This document shows, piece by piece, positions 28,623 to 36,417 of a DNA stretch of 64,000 bases. Numbering within the stretch: the first letter of the stretch is position 1; each line of letters starts with the position of its first letter. The DNA comes from Fibrella forsythiae (GTDB lineage: Bacteria; Bacteroidota; Bacteroidia; Cytophagales; Spirosomataceae): positions 62,001 through 126,000 of the forward strand of contig NZ_JAFMYW010000013.1 in assembly GCF_017353175.1 (NCBI RefSeq). The letters run 5' to 3'. Made by a program: the position numbers and the translations under genes. The notes below the pieces were generated by a model. It was given only the letters and a program-made list of their open reading frames with translations. It was not told where the DNA came from and ran no database searches.

Positions 28623-28991
28623 ATGATCAGACTCGTTGACTTTTCAGCTCCAGAACTGCTCGCCTGGCTGGATACCCAGACAGACGAGCAACTCGATGAA
28701 GTGCCGTTTGGCATCGTTCGCATGACCCTCGAGGGAGTTGTGGCAGGATATTACAAATCAGAATCACATATTACTGGCGTCTCCAAAGAGTACGCGATAG
28801 GCAAATACTACTTTACCCAAGTAGCGCCCTGTGCCAACAACATGATGATAGCAGCAAAGTATGCGCAGCCAGAACTGGACGAAGAACTTGATTACATGCT
28901 GACCTATGTATGCGATCCGGTCAAAGTTCGACTACGCTTGCTTAAATCGACTTTTAGCAAGTACCAGTATTTTTTAGTCAATATACAGTAA
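28623..28991 (+). CDS. Photoactive yellow protein homologue 1
   Basis: 122 residues, nearly the length of Halorhodospira PYP (125 aa), and alignable along its full length with a +1 offset. The chromophore-contacting residues of PYP are all kept: Tyr43 (PYP Y42), Glu47 (E46, in KSESHITG), Thr51 (T50) and Cys70 (C69, in QVAPCANN), which carries the p-coumaroyl thioester in the known proteins. Other family features are PFGIVRM, GKYYFTQVAPC and the C-terminal PVKVRLRLLKS. PYP R52 is replaced by Val53. It is a small cytosolic blue-light sensor of the PAS fold. It sits in a plus-strand cluster after the multi-PAS kinase and before its own paralogue. Homology is judged from recalled PYP sequence. 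Confidence 0.88.
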   Translation: MIRLVDFSAPELLAWLDTQTDEQLDEVPFGIVRMTLEGVVAGYYKSESHITGVSKEYAIGKYYFTQVAPCANNMMIAAKYAQPELDEELDYMLTYVCDPVKVRLRLLKSTFSKYQYFLVNIQ

Positions 28992-29043
28992 GTATCTGAC
29001 GATCAAAGCAATTCATTTCTCGTCTCTCTTAATAACCGAAATC

Positions 29044-29421
29044 GTGACTCAGCCAATTACTTTTTCTGACCCAAATATGCTCGCCTGGCTGGAGTCTCAA
29101 ACAGACGACCAGTTCGATGAGGCCCCTTTCGGCATTGTGCGTATGACACGCGATGGTATCGTAGCCGCCTATTGTAAATCAGAGTCACACATAACCGGTA
29201 TTTCGCAAGAGTACGCGCTTGGCAAATACTACTTCACGCAAATTGCGCCTTGTGCCAATAACATGATGGTGGCCTCAAAGTATGCGCAGCCGGAACTGGA
29301 CGAAGAACTTGACTACATACTGACCTATGTCTGTGAGCCAGTTAAGGTCAGGTTACGCCTGCTTAAATCGCCCGATAGCCGGTTTCAATACTTTCTGGTT
29401 GATCGTAAATCGTTCTCCTGA
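29044..29421 (+). CDS. Photoactive yellow protein homologue 2
   Basis: 125 residues with a GTG start at 29044 (MTQPITFSDPNMLAWLESQ). It is clearly paralogous to the preceding gene, with identical key residues at the same positions: Tyr43, Glu47, Thr51 and Cys70 (QIAPCANNMMVASKY), and Ile53 in place of PYP R52. It differs mainly at surface positions (for example TRDGIVAAYC against TLEGVVAGYY). Its stop codon overlaps the start of the small PAS gene (TGA at 29419-29421), so the two are translationally coupled. A second PYP tuned differently, or a heterodimer partner, is plausible (inference). Confidence 0.88.
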   Translation: MTQPITFSDPNMLAWLESQTDDQFDEAPFGIVRMTRDGIVAAYCKSESHITGISQEYALGKYYFTQIAPCANNMMVASKYAQPELDEELDYILTYVCEPVKVRLRLLKSPDSRFQYFLVDRKSFS

Positions 29422-29828
29422 TGATGGACGCGCAACTTCATCTTCAGAAACTGCTCCCTATCTTCCACCATTCGCCGCTGGCCATGGTAGAAGCTAATGC
29501 TGAAGGAAAGATCCGGCAAGTGAACCCGAAAGCAGTTCAACTGATGATGCCGCTGGCAACGTACCTGGACCTTCCGGGTACAAATATCATCGATACGCTT
29601 TCTGGCTTCATACCGGCTATTCGAGGCGCAATAGCCGATTTCTACTTCGACTCGGGACTGATTATTGATCAGGAACCGTACATCATTCACTTCGCCTACG
29701 GACAATCATTGATCGAGCGACACTTCAGCCTGACGATCGAAAAGATCACGCCGGATAGTCTGCTCTTTTTCTTCGATGATGTTACCGATTTTCTGGTGAA
29801 GGCTGACGCACTCCGGCACCGGTCATGA
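29421..29828 (+). CDS. Small stand-alone PAS-domain protein
   Basis: 135 residues forming one PAS-like domain: HHSPLAMVEANAEGKIRQVN (entry strands), an LPGTNIIDTLSGF helix region, then the strands IERHFSLTIEKITPDSLLFF ending FDDVTDFL. There is no kinase or DNA-binding part. The start is at 29421 or 29424 (two adjacent ATG codons), overlapping the PYP-2 stop; its own stop overlaps the start of the next gene (ATGA at 29825). This tight coupling puts it in the PYP operon. It could be a PYP interaction partner or adaptor (inference). Confidence 0.75.
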   Translation: MMDAQLHLQKLLPIFHHSPLAMVEANAEGKIRQVNPKAVQLMMPLATYLDLPGTNIIDTLSGFIPAIRGAIADFYFDSGLIIDQEPYIIHFAYGQSLIERHFSLTIEKITPDSLLFFFDDVTDFLVKADALRHRS

Positions 29829-30928
29829 TCTGGACTCCTGAGAACGTCGGGCGGATTATTCTTGATACGGCCAGCCGAATCACCCAACTGCCCCAACATG
29901 GGCTGACTGTCGGCGCAATGGCCCACGTAGACCTTCACTACGATTTGGGGCTAAATTCCCTGCAACGTATGGAGTTGGCCGCTCATATGAATGAGTTGTT
30001 TGGCATTTTTCAGACGTCAGCAGACAACTATTTATTAGCCAATACCAGCCTGTCTCACTGGATAAATTGCGTGCTGCGGGCAAGGGCGCAGGCCGACCAA
30101 GTGCTGACTTTCCGCACATCAGGCTCTACAGGGGCCTCTAAATCGGTAACCCATTCGTTGACCTCGCTGCTTGCCGAAGCCCGTTTTCTAACGGAGCTGA
30201 TACCAAGACCGGCTCATGTAGTTACCAGCGTACCCGCCAATCATATATACGGGTTCATTTTTACGGTTCTTCTCCCTGCCCTTTGGGATTGTCCACTTCA
30301 ATCGCTAAACCAGCAACAGGTTTCGGATTTAACGGAAGATACCCTTGTTGTTGGCACTCCCCTCACTTGGGAATTCCTCTACAGGGCATTACCTGAGAAT
30401 CCGGCAATACATTGTCGGGGTATCTCGTCGGCAGCACCGATGCCACCCGATCTGTTTAATCGGCTCAGCAAGGCCGGCGTTGTGCTGACTGAAATTTACG
30501 GCTCATCAGATACGGGTGGCATGGGCTATCGTCATTCGCCCGATCAGCCATTTACGCTTTTCCCATATCTGGAGCGATTTACAAACGACCCAGCAACGAT
30601 TACGAATACAAACACCGGAGCAACGTACCCAGCCCCCGACAGGCTGAACTGGATTTCAGAACGTGAGTTGTCTGTAGTAGGCCGTCTAGACGATGCTATA
30701 CCCATTGCGGGCGTGAATGTATCAATCACTCATGTTCAAAAAGTCATAGAAGACTGTCCTCTTGTTGCTGAATGTGATATACATGCAAAGGCAGACAACG
30801 GAGTCAGTCAGCTGTACGCGGCCATCCGGCTCCGCACGCTGACGGAAGCCAACCGAGTTGCCTGCCTACACTGGATTAATGAGCGATTGATAGCGCCCGA
30901 AGTACCCAAGCATATGTATCTGTATTAA
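29825..30928 (+). CDS. Carrier-protein/adenylation didomain, candidate p-coumarate ligase for PYP
   Basis: 367 residues. Residues about 1-85 look like an acyl carrier protein with the phosphopantetheine Ser in DLGLNSLQRMELAAH. From about 95 on is an ANL-superfamily adenylation core: A3 loop FRTSGSTGASKSVTHS, SVPANHIYGF, VVGTPLTWEFL, A5 EIYGSSDTGGMGYR, and hinge region GRLDDAIPIAGVNVSI. It ends at PEVPKHMYLY, so the terminal A10 lysine segment of full-length ligases is missing. The gene overlaps the small PAS gene and lies in the same run as two PYP genes. In known PYP clusters a 4-coumarate:CoA ligase (pCL) activates the chromophore, and pCL-type enzymes are also shorter than plant 4CL. The fused carrier domain suggests loading of the coumaroyl group on a pantetheine arm (inference). 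Confidence 0.75.
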   Translation: MIWTPENVGRIILDTASRITQLPQHGLTVGAMAHVDLHYDLGLNSLQRMELAAHMNELFGIFQTSADNYLLANTSLSHWINCVLRARAQADQVLTFRTSGSTGASKSVTHSLTSLLAEARFLTELIPRPAHVVTSVPANHIYGFIFTVLLPALWDCPLQSLNQQQVSDLTEDTLVVGTPLTWEFLYRALPENPAIHCRGISSAAPMPPDLFNRLSKAGVVLTEIYGSSDTGGMGYRHSPDQPFTLFPYLERFTNDPATITNTNTGATYPAPDRLNWISERELSVVGRLDDAIPIAGVNVSITHVQKVIEDCPLVAECDIHAKADNGVSQLYAAIRLRTLTEANRVACLHWINERLIAPEVPKHMYLY

Positions 30929-31002
30929 GTATTGCTCCTGAAGCACTATCTCAACAGTCAGTAGCGGATCAACTATCAGGCGGTTTTTTGCGTTGACTCC
31001 GT

Positions 31003-32001
31003 ATGCAATTTCGCACCGAACTAACGCCCGACCGCCTGCCAGTTCAGCTAAAGCTGACCGACCGGATCGTAACCATCGGTTCCTGCTTTGCCGAGGTGAT
31101 AGGCGCGCGACTCGCCGATCATAAGCTAACGGTACTGAATAACCCGCTGGGTACGTTGTTTAACCCGTTTTCGATCAGTAAGCTGCTCAAGCTGGCCTTA
31201 ACCGGCAACTTGCCTGACGAGGTGGGGTATGTAGAGCGCGACGGGCTGTGGTTCCACTACGACTTCCACTCGTCATTCTGGGGGACATCCAAAGCAGCGT
31301 TGGCTCAGTTACTACAGGTACGTTTACAGGAAATAGGAACTGGCTTGCAGCAGGCAGACTGGCTGTTGCTGACCCTCGGATCAGCGGTAGTTTACCAGCA
31401 CAAGGAAACGCAGCAACTAGTGGCAAACTGCCACAAAATGCCAGGTACGTTGTTCAATAGATTTCTGTGTCAGATTGGCCTGGCCCGTAACGAGCTGACA
31501 GACCTGTTCAGGCTGCTTCAGCAACATAATCCTAAACTGACGATCATTCTCACGGTTAGTCCCGTGCGCCATATCCGAGATGGGCTACCGTTGAACTCAG
31601 CCAGTAAAGCCCTGCTCAGAACCGTCTGTGCTGAGTTGTGCGGCGAATCCGAATCTGCACTGGATATGCCTACACCGATGGTTTATTATTTCCCGGCTTA
31701 TGAGCTTGTTCAGGATGACCTTCGCGATTACCGATTCTACGAGGCTGATCTGATTCACCCGAATGCACAGGCGCACGAATATGTATTCACGAAGTTTGCC
31801 GAAAGCGCCTTTACACCCGACCTTTGTGCCTTCGTTAAACAATGGGAACAAATTCGGCGGGCAATGGCACACAGGCCGCTACATGGCCTGACCGACGCGC
31901 ATCGGCTTTTTCTACAGAAACTCCTCCGACAAATTGAAGTGCTGCCCGCCAGTATTGATACAACAGCCGAACGCGCTGAGATTTTGAATCGTTTACTATA
32001 A
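31003..32001 (+). CDS. GSCFA-domain protein
   Basis: 332 residues beginning with the defining motif: VTIGSCFAEVIGARL at about residues 25-39, then NPLGTLFNPFSI, LWFHYDFHSSFWG, LLLTLGSAVVYQHKET, and LTVSPVRHIRDG, with a late YYFPAYELVQDDLRDYRFY and DLIHPN block. The GSCFA family is related to SGNH/GDSL hydrolases, with a likely catalytic Ser/His/Asp arrangement; the substrate is unknown. It is cytosolic by sequence. It begins 74 bp after the carrier/ligase gene on the same strand and may or may not share its transcript. Confidence 0.88.
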   Translation: MQFRTELTPDRLPVQLKLTDRIVTIGSCFAEVIGARLADHKLTVLNNPLGTLFNPFSISKLLKLALTGNLPDEVGYVERDGLWFHYDFHSSFWGTSKAALAQLLQVRLQEIGTGLQQADWLLLTLGSAVVYQHKETQQLVANCHKMPGTLFNRFLCQIGLARNELTDLFRLLQQHNPKLTIILTVSPVRHIRDGLPLNSASKALLRTVCAELCGESESALDMPTPMVYYFPAYELVQDDLRDYRFYEADLIHPNAQAHEYVFTKFAESAFTPDLCAFVKQWEQIRRAMAHRPLHGLTDAHRLFLQKLLRQIEVLPASIDTTAERAEILNRLL

Positions 32002-32004
32002 AAC

Positions 32005-32076
32005 AGTTTACCGTTTTCAGTTGCGCTGCCAGCAACCAACTGTCTTGTCTAGCAGTGCAACTAAAAACGGTAAACT
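32005..32076. repeat. Inverted repeat (25-bp arms) between GSCFA and Mrp genes
   Basis: The arms 32005-32029 and 32052-32076 are complementary at 23 of 25 positions around a 22-nt loop. It resembles the rpsR-rplI hairpin: both start AGTTTAC and both have TTGCGCTGC-type sequence next to the loop. It fills the gap between the GSCFA stop and the Mrp start. Confidence 0.75.
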
Positions 32077-32085
32077 TCTTCAGAA

Positions 32086-33195
32086 ATGTCAAGTTATAAA
32101 CTCACCGAACCAACCGTACTGGCCGCTTTAGGCCATGTTGAGGAACCAGACCTCAAGCGCGACATTGTGTCGCTAGGCATGGTTAAAGACATCAAGCTAG
32201 GGGTTGATTCTGTTCGCTTTACGGTTGTACTGACCACGCCCGCCTGCCCGTTGAAGGAGTTGATCCGGCAGCGGTGCGAGGATGCTATTCACACGCATAT
32301 TGGCCCTGAAGTGACTGTTACAATCGATATGACCGCCAACGTCACGTCGACGCGTAATGACGCCCCGTTGCTTCCCGGCGTGAAGAACATTATTGCAGTG
32401 GCCTCCGGTAAAGGTGGCGTTGGCAAATCGACGGTAACGGCCAATCTGGCCATAGCCCTGCACAAATCGGGCGCGAAGGTAGGCATCATCGACGCCGACA
32501 TTTACGGTCCTTCCATTCCGGTTATGTTTGGCGCCGAAGATATGCAGCCACAGATCATCCAGATCGACGGTCAGAATCGTCTTCAGCCCATCCAGCAATT
32601 CGGCATCAAGCTGATGTCGATTGGTTTTCTGGTACCACCCGATCAGGCCATGCTCTGGCGTGGGCCGGTAGCCAGCCGGGCGTTGCAGCAGTTTTTTTCC
32701 GATACAGAGTGGGGCGAACTCGATTACCTGCTGATTGACCTTCCTCCCGGTACGGGTGATATTCACCTCTCGCTGGTACAGACTGTTCCGGTTACCGGGG
32801 CGATCATCGTTACAACGCCGCAAAAGGTAGCGATTGCCGACGCCATCAAAGGGTTAGCCATGTTCCGGCAGCCTCAAATCAACGTACCTGTGTTGGGAAT
32901 CGTTGAGAATATGGCCTACTTCACTCCTGCCGAATTGCCCAATAACCGCTACTACCTTTTTGGTTCGGGCGGCGCTGCTATCCTGTCCGAGAAATTCGAC
33001 GTACCGGTGTTGGGTCAGGTTCCGCTGGTACAGAGCATTCGCGAGGCAGGCGATGAAGGTAAACCAGCCCTGGTTTCGGGAGATGGCCCGGCAGCTGATG
33101 CGTTCCGGGGTGCTGCCGAAGCCCTGGCCCGCCGGGTAGCTATTCGTAATGCCACGCAAGACGAAACGAAGCGCGTCGAGTTTACACGGGTATAA
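32086..33195 (+). CDS. Mrp/NBP35-family Fe-S carrier ATPase
   Basis: 369 residues. The N-terminal MIP18/DUF59-like domain (residues 1-90; VEEPDLKRDIVSLGMVKDI, TTPACPLKELI) is followed by a ParA/Mrp P-loop ATPase with VASGKGGVGKSTVTANLAIA, IIDADIYGPSIPVMFG, LLIDLPPGTGDIHLSL and VENMAYF. Members (ApbC, NBP35) assemble or deliver iron-sulfur clusters in the cytosol. The CxxC found in many members is replaced here by FTPAELPNNRYYLFGSGG, as in other CxxC-less Mrp proteins. It is followed 43 bp later by a NifU-like scaffold gene, consistent with joint Fe-S work. Confidence 0.94.
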   Translation: MSSYKLTEPTVLAALGHVEEPDLKRDIVSLGMVKDIKLGVDSVRFTVVLTTPACPLKELIRQRCEDAIHTHIGPEVTVTIDMTANVTSTRNDAPLLPGVKNIIAVASGKGGVGKSTVTANLAIALHKSGAKVGIIDADIYGPSIPVMFGAEDMQPQIIQIDGQNRLQPIQQFGIKLMSIGFLVPPDQAMLWRGPVASRALQQFFSDTEWGELDYLLIDLPPGTGDIHLSLVQTVPVTGAIIVTTPQKVAIADAIKGLAMFRQPQINVPVLGIVENMAYFTPAELPNNRYYLFGSGGAAILSEKFDVPVLGQVPLVQSIREAGDEGKPALVSGDGPAADAFRGAAEALARRVAIRNATQDETKRVEFTRV

Positions 33196-33237
33196 TACCT
33201 GAATTGTGCTATATTTACGAGAGAAGACATTGATTTT

Positions 33238-33507
33238 ATGCAAATGGTCGTAGACAGCGTGAATCCTCTGATTGCCCGTGTTGACAAGGCACTTGACAGT
33301 ATGCGGCCTTATCTGGCTGCTGATGGAGGTAATGTTAAAGTACTTGATATCAGCGATGAAGGCGTTGTTCGTCTGGAGTTGATGGGGTCTTGCGGAAGCT
33401 GCCCTATGTCGGCAATGACGTTTAAAGGCGGCCTGGAAGAAGCGATTCTTCGAGCCGTTCCGGAAGTTACCCGTGTTGAAGCCGTCAACCTTACGGCTCT
33501 CCCCTAA
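33238..33507 (+). CDS. NifU-like Fe-S scaffold protein (NFU domain)
   Basis: 89 residues consisting only of the NFU domain: DKALDSMRPYLAADGGNVKV, VVRLELMGSCGSCPMSAMTF (the CxxC motif that binds a shared [4Fe-4S] cluster), then EEAILRAVPEVTRVEAV. It is a small cytosolic carrier of Fe-S clusters. It lies downstream of the Mrp gene and is closed by a terminator. Confidence 0.95.
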   Translation: MQMVVDSVNPLIARVDKALDSMRPYLAADGGNVKVLDISDEGVVRLELMGSCGSCPMSAMTFKGGLEEAILRAVPEVTRVEAVNLTALP

Positions 33508-33525
33508 CGTACCTGCTTTTCATAT

Positions 33526-33557
33526 AAAAGGCAGCCCTGATGAAAGGGCTGCCTTTT
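33526..33557 (+). terminator. Rho-independent terminator after the NifU-like gene
   Basis: A 12-bp stem (AAAAGGCAGCCC at 33526-33537 with 33546-33557), an 8-nt loop and a seven-T run. A-rich and T-rich flanks allow it to act in both directions, and the next gene converges from the minus strand (stop at 33591). Confidence 0.9.
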
Positions 33558-33590
33558 TTTATGCTGGTGAAGCAAACTGGTCACTCCTGG

Positions 33591-34427
33591 CTATAGTACC
33601 AGCGCAGGGAGCCAGAATACAGCATCGCCAATAAATCGATACCGATTGTTTTTCAGAAAATAAGCCGGATAACGCTGAATAACGTACAGCACCAGACTCA
33701 TAATACCCAGCATTAAACTGGCGCGTTGTGAGAAACGAGCTCCGCCACCAGAATCGTCGGCAGTAAAACACAAAGCCAGCGCGCCAACCACAATAACGAA
33801 CGTCAGCCAACGCAGAACAGCCTCACATCGACCGACACCCCAGGCCGTAGCCAGCGAAACGGTATCTAATGAGCTGGAAGCATCTTTTTGCTCAAAGATC
33901 GAGAACAGCAGTAAATTTTGAATGGCAATACCAAAAAACAAGGCGATCTGCACCTTGAATGGCCAGCCAATCGTTTCTCGCTGCACCCAAACCGTTCCCC
34001 AGATACCAGCCGTAAACAGTACGGCAACAAGGGGCTCTTTCGCTACCAGAACCGGGTGTCTGTCGCGGAGTTGGTAGACAGCCAGCACATAGGCGATACA
34101 GGCAATGCCCAACACGGCACCAAAGCGCACAACAGGACCGGGCAGAAAGAAGACGAGAATAGCGCCAACAGCGCCCAACCCACCAACCATACCCCACAGG
34201 AGGTCGGCATTTGCGGCATGAAAGCGATGGCGGGAAGTACGCGGAACAGGCATCTGGCGGACGTCCAGCAGGCGATCGGTTGTATAGATCATCCAGACAA
34301 CAATGGCCAGCAGCGGTGTGGTAGCCCAATGGATTGGATCAACGTCAGACAGCCGCACCGCCAACCGGTTCGAGAAAACAGCCCCCAATACAACAGGGAG
34401 ACTTAAATAAATAGCAGGACGAAGCAT
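33591..34427 (-). CDS. UbiA-like multi-pass membrane protein
   Basis: 278 residues with about eight hydrophobic helices. The pattern resembles UbiA-type prenyltransferase-like membrane proteins: an Asp-rich element after the second helix (IYTTDRLLDV) and a KEPLVAVLFTAGIWG segment. The second Asp-rich motif expected for active UbiA enzymes is not obvious, so catalytic activity is uncertain. It lies 18 bp after the MOSC gene on the minus strand and may be co-transcribed. Alternatively it is simply an uncharacterised integral membrane protein. Confidence 0.6.
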   Translation of the reverse strand: MLRPAIYLSLPVVLGAVFSNRLAVRLSDVDPIHWATTPLLAIVVWMIYTTDRLLDVRQMPVPRTSRHRFHAANADLLWGMVGGLGAVGAILVFFLPGPVVRFGAVLGIACIAYVLAVYQLRDRHPVLVAKEPLVAVLFTAGIWGTVWVQRETIGWPFKVQIALFFGIAIQNLLLFSIFEQKDASSSLDTVSLATAWGVGRCEAVLRWLTFVIVVGALALCFTADDSGGGARFSQRASLMLGIMSLVLYVIQRYPAYFLKNNRYRFIGDAVFWLPALVL

Positions 34428-34445
34428 GATGGTTACGGTTACCGT

Positions 34446-35372
34446 TTATAAACTGACAGGCAACCACGGTTCTTTACGCTCCAGAACCCGGATGCTTGCT
34501 CCTTCATGTATGGTGTGGCCGGCACAACTGGTAGCAGGCATGAAGTTTTCCCCAAACAGAATCTTGTTCTCGTAACTGCGGTAGGTTGCCAACGTCCGCA
34601 ATGGTTCTTTTCCTCTATCTCCGGTTTCGGGGTCAATTGTTGTCAGCACACACCGTACGCAGGGCTTTACTCCATAGAATGTTGCCCCGTCCAGATCAAT
34701 GGCTGCCCAGGTGTCTTCATCGTGGGGCCAGCAGAGCCCTTCCACAATGAAATTGGGCCGAAAACGGGCCATGGTCAGTGGCGCATCCACCGATTCGGCC
34801 AGCCGCCGGTTCAACTCATCCAGCGACGATTGGGTGACCAGCAGCATCGGAAAGCCATCGGCAAAGCTCACGATCGGGTCGGCCAATTCATCGTGCCGGG
34901 TGTGGCGTGAGGTAATCGATCGCCGCGTCGTATCGGGCATATAGACGAGGCGGCATGGTTTGCCAATTACCCGGCTGAACCAGTCGTCGGCCTCGGCGCT
35001 GACAAGCTGCGCAGGTACGTCTTCACTATCCCAGATCGATACGCTGATCGGCTCATTTAACACGTGTGGTACCAGCGGTACGGTTAGCACGTCGGCTGGC
35101 GCGTGCCGATGCCATACACGCAATTCGTTTTCAGGTACGTTGATGGCCGTATCGATCAAGGCCATTGAATGCACGGTTCGCTGCGTAATGAATCTGCCCT
35201 GGCGGGTTGCTGGTTCAGTAGCTTCGTCTGCCTGGTTGTCAGTCGATGGCTCTACCAGCATATACCGGCGATCATATTTCAGGCCACTGGCTTCTATTGT
35301 TGCTTCTGATACAGAAACGCCACCCAGCGACTTAATCGGATAAATAATAATCTGTTCGAGCGTAAGAGACAT
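34446..35372 (-). CDS. MOSC-domain protein with N-terminal beta barrel
   Basis: 308 residues. The MOSC_N barrel (residues 1-115; IIYPIKSLGGVSVSEATI, GLKYDRRYMLVEP) is followed by a MOSC domain with MARFRPNFIVEG and the conserved Cys near the end of KPCVRCVLTTIDPETGD. This architecture matches mARC/YcbX-type molybdenum-cofactor proteins, which reduce N-hydroxylated compounds with an electron partner. No flavin or 2Fe-2S domain is fused here. Confidence 0.9.
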   Translation of the reverse strand: MSLTLEQIIIYPIKSLGGVSVSEATIEASGLKYDRRYMLVEPSTDNQADEATEPATRQGRFITQRTVHSMALIDTAINVPENELRVWHRHAPADVLTVPLVPHVLNEPISVSIWDSEDVPAQLVSAEADDWFSRVIGKPCRLVYMPDTTRRSITSRHTRHDELADPIVSFADGFPMLLVTQSSLDELNRRLAESVDAPLTMARFRPNFIVEGLCWPHDEDTWAAIDLDGATFYGVKPCVRCVLTTIDPETGDRGKEPLRTLATYRSYENKILFGENFMPATSCAGHTIHEGASIRVLERKEPWLPVSL

Positions 35373-35439
35373 GAAACATCATTTTATAGCCAGTCAGTTG
35401 AGTAACCCGGGAAGAGCAGTGCAACCTACTGACGTGAAA

Positions 35440-36390
35440 CTAACTAATTGCCGCGCGGCGACGCTGATACGCCGCCACTGCCACGTCGAGCAGTACGCGC
35501 AGGGCCAACGGCGACTGATCGGTGAACGAGCCACCGTAAATCATCCGGTCGGTTTCGCGCAGGGCATCGGTCAGCCGGTCGTCACCAATCCGGTCGGCAA
35601 TTTCGCTACTGGTAAGCGAGGTATAAGGCTTTTTTTCCAGCCGTTCCAAATATTTTTTCCAGTTCACAATGGCCTGGTTGGTGGTATCTCCCGTTGACTC
35701 GGGCCCCAGATTGCGCGTAAGCTGATTGTAGCCAGCCAAAAAACGAGCGTGGTAGCGGGCAAGCAAGTAGCGCTCCCACCGCTGGCGAAGCAACGAGCCG
35801 AACAAAATATAGATGGCTGCCGCCACTACCCCCATTGCAGCAACGGCCACGGTTAAATAGGCGTAGTTAAATTCCTGCGGTAATGGCGTCAGCACGGCAT
35901 CGGCCGCTAACTGCAGGGTATCGGGGCGGGTTGTGGCTAGTACCGTCGATTGAAGAAAAACGGTATCGGGCGACGAAAGGAGGGCAGTACAGTCGGCCCC
36001 GTTGGCCAGATAAACAGGTACCTGCAATACCCTGGCACGACTTACTTCAAACGACACCAGCGTATACACGGCGCTGTCGATGCTGGTCTGATCAATGGTT
36101 CTTGTTGGGAACACCGCCACGCCCTGCACCAAAAAAGGAGCGAAATGCCGGGCCGTATCCGGGTAGAACACGTCTTGCGATGACCGATGGCGCACGGTGA
36201 GAGCGAACCGAAACGGGCGCCCTACTTCGATGGTGTCGTCGATAAACTGCCCAACCGGCTGTGCCACTGAACCATGAGCTATGAGCAGTAAGCCGTAAAC
36301 CAGAAACCATACCGCACCCCTACAGGCACGCAAACCATGTCTCACTGTTGCCACCAAAACCATAGCCAACTGGCTATCACCTGCGTTCAT
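35440..36390 (-). CDS. Membrane protein associated with DUF58 (Bat-like)
   Basis: 316 residues: a signal/anchor (AVWFLVYGLLLIAHGSVAQ), a periplasmic beta-rich domain of about 130 residues, a transmembrane helix near 195-215 (YLTVAVAAMGVVAAAIYILF), and a cytosolic helical tail with a YLERLEKKPYTSLTSSEIAD segment. This layout is like the DUF4381/BatD-type proteins that accompany DUF58 and MoxR in aerotolerance operons. It is encoded 27 bp after the DUF58 gene. The name is inferred from layout and neighbour. Confidence 0.6.
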   Translation of the reverse strand: MNAGDSQLAMVLVATVRHGLRACRGAVWFLVYGLLLIAHGSVAQPVGQFIDDTIEVGRPFRFALTVRHRSSQDVFYPDTARHFAPFLVQGVAVFPTRTIDQTSIDSAVYTLVSFEVSRARVLQVPVYLANGADCTALLSSPDTVFLQSTVLATTRPDTLQLAADAVLTPLPQEFNYAYLTVAVAAMGVVAAAIYILFGSLLRQRWERYLLARYHARFLAGYNQLTRNLGPESTGDTTNQAIVNWKKYLERLEKKPYTSLTSSEIADRIGDDRLTDALRETDRMIYGGSFTDQSPLALRVLLDVAVAAYQRRRAAIS

Positions 36391-36417
36391 CGAAAGTATA
36401 CTGATTATTGCTGCTTG

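Noticed and set aside
29825-30928. Frameshift as the cause of the missing ligase C-terminus
   Set aside because: No A10-like PxxxxGK sequence was found in any frame in the 74 bp that follow, so a genuine short form is more likely.
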